From contig JAFZIP010000004.1 in the NCBI GenBank assembly GCA_017554325.1, positions 1 through 42,858 of the forward strand: a stretch of 42,858 bases of DNA, in the 5' to 3' direction. Numbering within the stretch: position 1 is the first letter of the stretch; each line of letters opens with the position of its first letter. The notes under the pieces were generated by a model. That model was not told the DNA's origin. It saw nothing but the letters and a program-made list of their open reading frames with translations, and made no database searches. The stretch comes from Bacteroidales bacterium. Its GTDB lineage: Bacteria > Bacteroidota > Bacteroidia > Bacteroidales > WCHB1-69. The translations under genes and the position numbers were made by a program. Of the stretch, positions 32,108 to 40,500 are shown one piece after another.

Positions 32108-35100
32108 CTAACGTATCAACATCACATTTCCTCTTTTCTCCAAAATCTCACCCTCAATGCAGACACCCCTGAAGTAATAGTCATAGACACCATTGGGACA
32201 CTCCTTTCCCTTGAAATTGCCATCCCAGCCAGTTTTAAGATCAACTGTTTCAAACACTTTCTCCCCCCAATGGTTATATACCACGAAATAGAATTCATCC
32301 AATATCACGCTCCTGACAAAGAGTTTGTCGTTATGTCCGTCCGCGTTTGGGGAAAAAGCATTAGGTATAAAGACAAACGTGTCATTGCAGGTCAGTTTCA
32401 CCACATCGATAGTGATGGTGGCCATCTTGCTGCACTGAAAGGTGTCGGTAACCCGAATGGTGTATGTCGTGGTATTCAATGGCCAGGCTGATGTCGAGGG
32501 AAGATCGGGTGCCTGCAATGATTCGGTCGGAGACCATTGATAGACGTAGTCAGGGCCATAATCTGTGGCGGAAATCGTGGCGGTGTCCATCTGACTGATA
32601 ATACAAGGTTCACACCAAACCTCCAACGGGGCTGGGAACGTGCCTATGCGTTTCACCACAACGCCTTCGGCAGATGCCGAGCAACCATACATATTGGTCA
32701 CCGTTACAGCATACGTAGTGGACATGGAAGGTGTTACATACGGCTGGTCACCATCATATACGGTTCCATCACCTAACTCCCAATGATACTGGCAACCGGA
32801 TCCTCCATCATGTACAACGGTCAATGTGCCGCCTTCTTCAAAACAAATCAGAAGATCAGGATGCTCCAGGATATGGATAACCGACACGTCAACTCGCACC
32901 GAACCCTCCATTTCACAAAACGCATCGGAAACGCGGACATAATAGGTGGTGTTTGCAGTGGGCAAAACACTCACCTGACTTTGTCCTTGAGCAAATATGG
33001 TTGAAAAATCAGGATTCAATGACCATTCAATAGAAACCGACGCAGAAGGATCTGCCAGATCCACGCGCAACATTGCCTCATCACCCAGACATATCACCGT
33101 GTCAGGCATTGTCGTGGCCGGCAACGGATGCACCTGCACGCGCTGCTGCAAGGTATCCACACACGCTCCGAAAGAAACCTCCAACGAATATACGGAAGTC
33201 TGGGAGGGCATGATCACCGGATTAGATATCTGCTCATTGTGAATATCGGGATTGGGGAACCAGTGGTACTGTGTATTGGCAAAGGGCTGCAAGCCGATCT
33301 GCACGAACTCGCCCGCACAGACAGAAAGGTCGGGCAATGAATCCAACGTATTGGTAAGCACGAGCAGGGATTTGCGCAGCGTGTCTGCAAAATTGCAGCT
33401 ACCCAAATCCTGCACAACGAGTGTCACAATATAAACACCAGCTTGCCCATAAAAATGCACAGGAGAAGATTCATTGGATGTCGTACCATCTCCGAAATCC
33501 CAAAAATAGCTTGTGCTACTGCCTATCGTCTGCGAATGGTCCGTGAAATGCACAGAGTCAGGTGCGCAAACAGTGCGCGGCATGGAAAAGTCGGCCACCA
33601 CCTCCGGCAAGCCGAAATCCATCTTGATCACGCCGAGATTACAGTTCGAGCTTCCGTTTACATTGCTCCAAGCCCCGTTGGTAGTAGGAAAATCGCTTTG
33701 TCCACCGCAACCGGCACATACAGCCTGGTAAATCCTGCCCTTCCGGTCAAAACGGCTGGTACCTCCATCCACGTGCTCGCGCGCGCTGGCAACCGTAGTG
33801 CCGCCGAAGAAACTGGCATATTTCAGCTGGGAGGCATCGTCACTGATACAGATGAAATAGAAATCACTGCCGTCCGTAAACGACTGAAAAGCGTCGTCTG
33901 TTATAGGCAGGCCGGACGTGCCGCCGAAGCCGTTAAGAGGAAGTCCACCCCACCCCGACATATAGATATTGCTGCAATAATCCACCATCAGGGCCGTGGG
34001 AGAGATATCAGGGCCTGCATTGCCCGTTCCGAAGGCCGTGGACCAGATCATGGAATCCAAAGATGCGGTGAGTTTGGCTAGGAATTGGCCAGCGCCAGGC
34101 ACTGCATACTGGGCATTCTGAATCCATGCATTCCCCGAAGCATTAGTCTGACCAAAAAGATGGGGATGGTTCTGGCGGTCCACTTTCACCAAATAGCATT
34201 GGTCGTAATCGGATTTTCCCAAGAAAGTACTGTGGCGCAACTGACTGCCATTCTCTGCAATATGCGCGACAAAACCATCAGCATTGCTCGCCAAAGAAGG
34301 TTGATATGCACCAACAGTTGTCGGGAAATCCGACGAGAGCGTGCCGCCGCACACATACACACTATTATCCGAAGCCAACGCCATGCTATAGCCAGCGTCA
34401 TTACCCGCGCCCCCCAAGTAGGTACACCAAATCATCTGCGACAGGTCCTGATTCATTTTGAACACACACACATCCTGCATACCGTTGTATGTCGTATCAT
34501 ACGCATCGGGGGTGACAGGAAAATCCGGGGAATAGGTAGATGAGACCACAAGTACATTACTGTTTTCGTCAATCAAAATCTCCCCACGATTATCATCTGC
34601 ATAATTCTTTCTCAAAATGGTAGCAATGTTGATACCATCATTCATGGAACCGCCAACGAATGTAGAGGCCAACAACGCGTCACCGGCGGCACTGAACTTC
34701 GAGATGACAATGTCAGATCCCTGGGAAAAAGTCAGACTGGTAGATAAACTGATGTTCGGTCCACCGTTAAAAGAAGTATCAAAGGCCTGTGCAGTCACAG
34801 GATAGTTAGATGAACCGGTCGTACCTAAAACATACAATTCATCGTTGTCATTCACATACAAACTATGCGGAATATCCAAGCCCGCACCGCCAATATAGGT
34901 GGAATAGATTAAATTGTTACCCACAGCATTGAATTTGGATATGGAGATATCCGTTTGCCCACCGGCATAATTCACTTGGTAAGCACCGAGTGTGGTCGGA
35001 TAACTTGCCCCAAAGCAAATACCCCCACCGAAGAGGTTGCCTTCTGAATCGTATGTAGCCGTGTAACCCCAGTTGTCAGATGCGGAGCCGGAATAGGAAG

Positions 35101-35851
35101 AAAAGACGACAACGGGATCAATTACCAAAGCTAAATTGTGATCATATTTTCCCAAACGAAAAGAAACGACATTCTTAATCAATACGTAATCACAAGGTAC
35201 AGGAAGGGTATCTCCATTAGAGTTAATTTGAAAAGCAAAAGGAGGAAGTTCAACAATGCGCGTAACAGGCGTATTGATCAACAAGTGCCCGTTGGAGAGT
35301 TTCAATGAGGAAACCCCGTCATATTCAATTTGAATATGCGAAGGATCTGCGGAAGGATCAACGTGAAATTCATATTTCAAAGCATGCTGATACTGGGACA
35401 CTTTCAGGTCTATACCACTATAAAGATCATGATAGAAAAGCTCATGAAACAACGGCACGCGACTAGCCCAATGGGTAGGATCAGAACCCAAATAGTAATT
35501 ATGGTAATGGGCGCAACGCTCTTCTGGCAAAATGTGTGTAGAAGATGACGCACCAACGAAAGACATACGGTAAGCGGCTGCATCAATTAGAGGTTGCGGT
35601 TTGCCCTCAAATTTATTATCGTAAAAACGATGTAATTGTTCTGGTGAAAGCAACGCAAATGTAAAGGAATTATCCTCTGCGAACATAGAGCCACCATGCA
35701 GGCGAGCCGCATAGCGCACGTTGGAATGCCATTGCCCGTCATTACGTACAAACTCCAGCGTGTGCACTGACAACGTATCCACTGGCTTTGCCTGCACGAA
35801 GCAGAAAGCACTCTGCATTAGCACAAGGAAAAGAAAATATAGCTTTTTCAT
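32108..35851 (-). CDS. T9SS type B surface protein with SBBP-type beta-propeller repeats and PKD domain
   Basis: 1247 residues. Signal peptide MKKLYFLFLVLMQSAFCFVQA. An N-terminal DUF7948-like domain (about 25-260) contains FVRNDGQWHSNVRYAARLHG. SBBP-like propeller repeats with repeated STYIGGAG/CTYLGGAG and VTxAFDT patterns run from about 290 to 720. A PKD domain with YFWDFGDGTTSNESSP follows near 780, and further Ig-like units with D..VCxGDEA lie to about 1150. The last 90 residues (FVFIPNAFSPNADGHND, then YNHWGEKVFET and WDGNFKGKECPNGVYDYYF) form the gliding-motility-associated type B sorting domain. It is secreted across the outer membrane by T9SS. Its ligand is unknown, and adhesion is the usual inference. 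-7 element just upstream. Confidence 0.92.
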   Translation of the reverse strand: MKKLYFLFLVLMQSAFCFVQAKPVDTLSVHTLEFVRNDGQWHSNVRYAARLHGGSMFAEDNSFTFALLSPEQLHRFYDNKFEGKPQPLIDAAAYRMSFVGASSSTHILPEERCAHYHNYYLGSDPTHWASRVPLFHELFYHDLYSGIDLKVSQYQHALKYEFHVDPSADPSHIQIEYDGVSSLKLSNGHLLINTPVTRIVELPPFAFQINSNGDTLPVPCDYVLIKNVVSFRLGKYDHNLALVIDPVVVFSSYSGSASDNWGYTATYDSEGNLFGGGICFGASYPTTLGAYQVNYAGGQTDISISKFNAVGNNLIYSTYIGGAGLDIPHSLYVNDNDELYVLGTTGSSNYPVTAQAFDTSFNGGPNISLSTSLTFSQGSDIVISKFSAAGDALLASTFVGGSMNDGINIATILRKNYADDNRGEILIDENSNVLVVSSTYSPDFPVTPDAYDTTYNGMQDVCVFKMNQDLSQMIWCTYLGGAGNDAGYSMALASDNSVYVCGGTLSSDFPTTVGAYQPSLASNADGFVAHIAENGSQLRHSTFLGKSDYDQCYLVKVDRQNHPHLFGQTNASGNAWIQNAQYAVPGAGQFLAKLTASLDSMIWSTAFGTGNAGPDISPTALMVDYCSNIYMSGWGGLPLNGFGGTSGLPITDDAFQSFTDGSDFYFICISDDASQLKYASFFGGTTVASAREHVDGGTSRFDRKGRIYQAVCAGCGGQSDFPTTNGAWSNVNGSSNCNLGVIKMDFGLPEVVADFSMPRTVCAPDSVHFTDHSQTIGSSTSYFWDFGDGTTSNESSPVHFYGQAGVYIVTLVVQDLGSCNFADTLRKSLLVLTNTLDSLPDLSVCAGEFVQIGLQPFANTQYHWFPNPDIHNEQISNPVIMPSQTSVYSLEVSFGACVDTLQQRVQVHPLPATTMPDTVICLGDEAMLRVDLADPSASVSIEWSLNPDFSTIFAQGQSQVSVLPTANTTYYVRVSDAFCEMEGSVRVDVSVIHILEHPDLLICFEEGGTLTVVHDGGSGCQYHWELGDGTVYDGDQPYVTPSMSTTYAVTVTNMYGCSASAEGVVVKRIGTFPAPLEVWCEPCIISQMDTATISATDYGPDYVYQWSPTESLQAPDLPSTSAWPLNTTTYTIRVTDTFQCSKMATITIDVVKLTCNDTFVFIPNAFSPNADGHNDKLFVRSVILDEFYFVVYNHWGEKVFETVDLKTGWDGNFKGKECPNGVYDYYFRGVCIEGEILEKRGNVMLIR

Positions 35852-35867
35852 ATTCGCAAATAGAGCG

Positions 35868-35876
35868 ACAAAGATA
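35868..35876 (-). promoter_or_regulatory. -7 promoter element (TATCTTTGT) for the SBBP/PKD protein gene
   Basis: The complement reads TATCTTTGT, 17 bases upstream of ATG 35851. It lies immediately beyond the terminator of the OmpA gene. Confidence 0.6.
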
Positions 35877-35883
35877 ATAAAAA

Positions 35884-35912
35884 AAAGAGACCACCCTATG
35901 GGCAGTCTCTTT
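35884..35912 (-). terminator. Intrinsic terminator of the OmpA-family gene
   Basis: On the minus strand the stem AAAGAGAC/GTCTCTTT closes a GCCCATAGGGTG loop and is followed by a T-rich run. It lies 20 bases after the stop codon at 35933. Confidence 0.9.
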
Positions 35913-35932
35913 CTGAACGAGAATAGTAATAA

Positions 35933-37426
35933 TTATCTTTTGACGATTCTAAAGATAGCAGCTCTATGCTCCTCACGTCTAGGATCCTGAATGTTCTGTC
36001 TGTTCTGAGGATCATTAACGGTATAGGAAGCAGTACGGATTTGGTCAGGGTGAACACCCTTTTGAATGAAGAGGTCTCTAACACTATTGGCTCTTCTCTG
36101 AGCGAGATCACGGTTGTGTTCCTCGGAACCAAGGTCACAAGTATAACCTTCAACTTCAAGAGCAAGTTTCGGATTAGACTTCAAGATTGAGACACATCTG
36201 TCAATATTGTTATTCACGTCTTGAATCTTCGGGATATCTTTGTCAAGATCAAAGAGAATCTTGGTTCTTGCCAACTCTTCCTGAAGTTCACGAATAGCCT
36301 TCTTATCATTTTCATTCAATTCTTCATCATCATTGTCCAACAAATCACATTGAGGAACAATATAGATGTATTGAGGTTCTTGCTGGATAATGATAGGCTC
36401 TGTTCTCTTCTTCTTCATCTCTTCAAGCATTTCCTCTTGAATTTGACGTTTAGACTTCTCAACAGGGTTAGCACAGCACTTGATGTGAACACCAAGTTTC
36501 AAACCAACTTGAACTTGATTCCATTTCGTACGAATCTTGCTGTATTCATCAGTTTGTTTGTAAACTTCAAGAATATTAGAAGCTAAAGTACCATTGAATG
36601 TAGGTACATTGTGAGCATCATTGGTGAACATGTCAATTTTCTCCTTAGGAAGAATATCCAAGAAATTGACTTTGCAGAATGCGCCAACATAACCATCGGC
36701 AATGTTGCTAATTCTGAAAACGCCACCGAAGTCAGCTTCAGCGCCGAAAGAGCATCTCAATTTAGAACGAATATCTTTACCGTCATAGTTGTAGGTGCCA
36801 AAGTGGTTGTTCATATCATAGTCAAGGTTATAATCCTGACCATAGGGGTCTTCAACACCATAGGTAGTGATTTCACCCACGCCTTTGTAAACGTTCTTGC
36901 CCTTGAGGAACGGGAAGTAGCCATAAAGACCCAAACCGGCATAAATACCGCTACGACCGTCGAAAATCCATTCAAATTGCGCCATCAAAGGAACTTCGAT
37001 AGCCCAGATAGATTGTCTTTCTCTCAAGCCTTTAGCATCCCAATAAAGATCATAATAAGTATTTTCACCATTAAAAGCGGGATCATAGTATTGGGAAACA
37101 ACTCCTTGTCCGGTAAAATCAGCTTTAGCTCCAACATGGTTCAACTCTGCACCAATGCTCAATCCCCAATGTTCATTGAAGAAATAAGCATAATGGATAG
37201 AAAGCAATTCGCTCATGGAGTAAAGTTGCTTAAGATCGATTCTACGATAAATATTATTAGCGTATCCTATACCCCCATAGAGGTTGATGCGATGAGGGCA
37301 GAATGTGGAAGTAGCCACGTTTTTCACGTCGGCATTGTCATTGTTATTTTCTGTCTTTGCCTCCTGCGCAAAAGCAGTGCAACACATTGCGAAAATAAGA
37401 CTGAGTACTAATAAATTCTTTTTCAT
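35933..37426 (-). CDS. OmpA-family protein with N-terminal barrel
   Basis: 497 residues. Signal peptide MKKNLLVLSLIFAMCCTAFAQ. The N-terminal barrel (about 45-320) includes INLYGGIGYANNIYRR, AYFFNEHWGLSIGAELNH and GIYAGLGLYGYFPF. A Glu-rich linker near 325-390 carries KRQIQEEMLEEMKKKRTEP and NDDEELNENDKKAI. The C-terminal OmpA peptidoglycan-binding domain (about 390-497) has LALEVEGYTCDLGSEEHNRDL, the QRRANSVRDLFIQKG helix and the ending EEHRAAIFRIVKR. It joins the outer membrane to peptidoglycan. A hairpin at 37471-37498 separates it from the giant repeat gene, and a terminator follows it. The gene has no recognisable -7 motif before its start, so it may be read through from the giant gene. 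Confidence 0.92.
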   Translation of the reverse strand: MKKNLLVLSLIFAMCCTAFAQEAKTENNNDNADVKNVATSTFCPHRINLYGGIGYANNIYRRIDLKQLYSMSELLSIHYAYFFNEHWGLSIGAELNHVGAKADFTGQGVVSQYYDPAFNGENTYYDLYWDAKGLRERQSIWAIEVPLMAQFEWIFDGRSGIYAGLGLYGYFPFLKGKNVYKGVGEITTYGVEDPYGQDYNLDYDMNNHFGTYNYDGKDIRSKLRCSFGAEADFGGVFRISNIADGYVGAFCKVNFLDILPKEKIDMFTNDAHNVPTFNGTLASNILEVYKQTDEYSKIRTKWNQVQVGLKLGVHIKCCANPVEKSKRQIQEEMLEEMKKKRTEPIIIQQEPQYIYIVPQCDLLDNDDEELNENDKKAIRELQEELARTKILFDLDKDIPKIQDVNNNIDRCVSILKSNPKLALEVEGYTCDLGSEEHNRDLAQRRANSVRDLFIQKGVHPDQIRTASYTVNDPQNRQNIQDPRREEHRAAIFRIVKR

Positions 37427-37470
37427 AATATATTCTTTTTTTTCTTATTACTTATTAATGGTAAAACCGG

Positions 37471-37498
37471 TGGGTTAGTGGCCGAAACCACTAACCCA
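37471..37498 (-). terminator. Hairpin after the giant repeat-protein gene
   Basis: Perfect 11-base stem TGGGTTAGTGG/CCACTAACCCA around CCGAAA, 10 bases after the stop at 37509 on the minus strand. The following minus-strand bases (TTTTACCATT) are only partly T-rich, so termination may be leaky and let the OmpA gene be transcribed. Confidence 0.75.
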
Positions 37499-37508
37499 GG
37501 GTTTCAAA

Positions 37509-40500
37509 TTATTTTACGATAACGAATTTAACAGTCTTTGTTTCGCCATTAGCCAGGGTGATGCGACCGAAGTACGTACCAGCAGCCTTGAAACCAGCAA
37601 CCTTGGTGATAGGATCAACCTTGTCGATGTGGTTCACAATAGCACCGATAGCATCGTAGATGTCGAGAGTAGCATCAACAAGCTCTTCTGCAGTCAGGTC
37701 AAGTTCGATAGTGACAACCTGTTGTACAGTTGCCGGAACAGGATAAACTTTGACAGAAGTGCTAGCGTAGAAGTACTGCTCGCAAGTACGATAGGTAACA
37801 ATACTACCGTCAGCCTCTTTAGAAACAACCTCGATGGAGTAGAAGCCGTTCAAGCCACCTTCCTCTTGGTAATTCTTGTAGATAGCACCCGGGATAAGTT
37901 CACCATTTCTGTACCATTGATAGCTTACGAAGGTGTGACCACCGTTGGTAGCAGGATTGTTGTTGATAATCACAACATCATCCCATCTTTGCTCCATGAA
38001 CGGCTTGGTACCATCAGAGAAATCTGAGCTGAAGACAGGTCTTCTCACGATGATGTCATAGTCACAACCACCCACGGAGAATACAGCATTGTAATCACCA
38101 GGAGCATCAGGTGTAGCGAATGTAGCTGTGTTGTTGACAATCGTACCCGTCACAACCAAACCGGTTTCGTAAGTCACGGTGAACTCAGAGTTAGGCGTAC
38201 CGGAAATCATGTTGAAGTTAATCGTAACCTCGTTCACGTCGCACTCACCCATGAAGAGCTTGTCGCTGAACAGGATATCGTTGACGAAGACAGTAGCGAT
38301 AGCATTCAGACCAAGTTCGCCGTTGTCACAATAGTTGTCAGACAAGTAGGTGATTCTGTACTGGGTCGTATGATCCGGATTTACATAGATGGTGTAATCG
38401 TTGGTGTAAGAATCGTACATCTGAGTAGAACCATTGGACAAGTCAGTCACGATGAAGTGGAACGGAGCAGTACCAGTGAAGTGGACGGTCAGAGCAGCGT
38501 TGTCATCAGAAACATTAGCACAGATGATAGAGCCGTCACCGCTGACGAATGCAGCTGTAGGCAGTTCATGAACTGTGATGAATGTAGAGACTTGATCGCT
38601 GTTGGTGAATGAACAGCCACTACCGAGGATACTACCTTGGTAAGGAACGTAGGTAGGATAGTAGGTATAAACACCAGGAACTGCAGGAGTATGAGTAGCG
38701 TCACCGCCGAAGTTAGCAACATTGGCAGGAACACCGTTGAATTCAACAACCCACTGGATATGACCATTGGTATTACCATTCATATCGGTCACACCGCCAG
38801 TGATGTGAGCGTGCAGTTGCACTTCTTCACCGAGGCAAATGTTACCAACAGGATAAACCACAGCAGCATCCCAGTTAGGTCTTGCATTGACCACGACTTG
38901 CAGAGGCTCAGAAGCAGCCACACCGCAACCGTTTGCATACTGACCAACAGGAGTAACGTAAGCAACATAGTTGTAGTTGCCAACCGTATTCAGCGTCTCA
39001 GTGATTTGGTTCTGAGGCAGAGTGCTGTTGTTGGTAGCCACAGTATTGTTGTTGTTCTTCCAGACATAGGTGTAAGAACCGTAAATATCACCGTTGGTGA
39101 AGTTGCCAACACTGTTACCAGCGTTCAGCACAGTAGCGGTCAGCGTGATATTGCCACCCTCGCAGAGTGCGAGACCATCGGCAGAGGTGAGGCCAATAAC
39201 CGGAGTCTCAGCAACACGCACCACAACTGCATCAGACCAATCGGACTGACAGTTGAGAGCCTGATCTTGCGTCATCACCATAACCTTGAAGTTATAAGTA
39301 CCAGCGGCCAGCGGAGCAGATTGATAAACATTACCATTAGCACCGTTGATAGTGTTGCCGCCAACTTGCCATACATAGGTCAGAGGAGCATTGGTAGCGT
39401 TGGTACCGACCGTAGCAGTGAGTGTAGGAGCAGCGCCTGCACACATCGTCGTGAAATCAGCCGTAGCAGAAACTGTCGGTTGAGCAACCACAGCTACAGG
39501 TTGTGTCAAGGAAGCAGTGCTCGTACAGTTCAGCGTGAGCTGTGAAGAGGTCACAACAACGTTAGCTGTAATGTTACCTTCTGTAACCATGGAAGCAGGA
39601 ACGGTGATCGTTTGAGCAGTAGAAGCAATCTGTTGACCGTTGACTGTCCAAGCGTAGTTGAATCCAGTGTAATCGCTTGCATTGTGGTTAGCAGTCAGTT
39701 CAACATGACCACCGGCACAAACAATTGCATTGTCAGCAGAGATGGTGACAGTAGGTCTAGCCATCACAGTCACATAGACATTGCTGTTGGAAGCAGCGTT
39801 ACAACCAGAGTTTGCATCTGTAGAAGCGATAGCAACATTGAACAGGTAGCCATTCAGGCTAGCAGGAAGTTCTGCAGCAGTAGGAGCGAATGTAGGCTCG
39901 TTGTTGGTGTAGGAATAACTGTTTGTACCGTTAGTCCAAGTCCAAGTATAGGTGTAGTCACCAGCTGCAGGATAGTTATTTCCTTCAGGAGAAACTGTTG
40001 CGTTCACGCGAACCACGTCGCCTTCGCAAACCACATTGTTAACAGAAGTAGTAGTGATCACCACAGTAGGATCGTCAACAATTGCAGTGTAGAAGGAGCT
40101 GGAGTTAGCAGAACAGTTAGAGCCAGTCACCTGGCTCGTCACAGCGACGAAGTAGGTGTGGTTGCCGTCAGACAACAACGGAGAAGTTGTGTAACGAGCA
40201 GCAGTAGCACCAGTGATGGCCACGTCAGCACCGTCGATCTTCTCATACCACTGGAAGGTAGGATTGTCGTTCGGCAGAATTGCGTTGGTAATAGTAGCTT
40301 CCAAAGTAGTAGTACCGCCTTCGCAAACCGTAGCATTGTTCAAAGCGCTCACAACAACATTGTAAGAAGGAATAACAGGAACCTGGAAGGTATCGGAAGC
40401 GGTTTCGCAACCAGAACCAGTTTGTCTGACAATCACACGGTAAGAGTTGATGTCATTAACTGAGAGGATACCCGTATTCAAAGTAGGATTGGTTTCACCA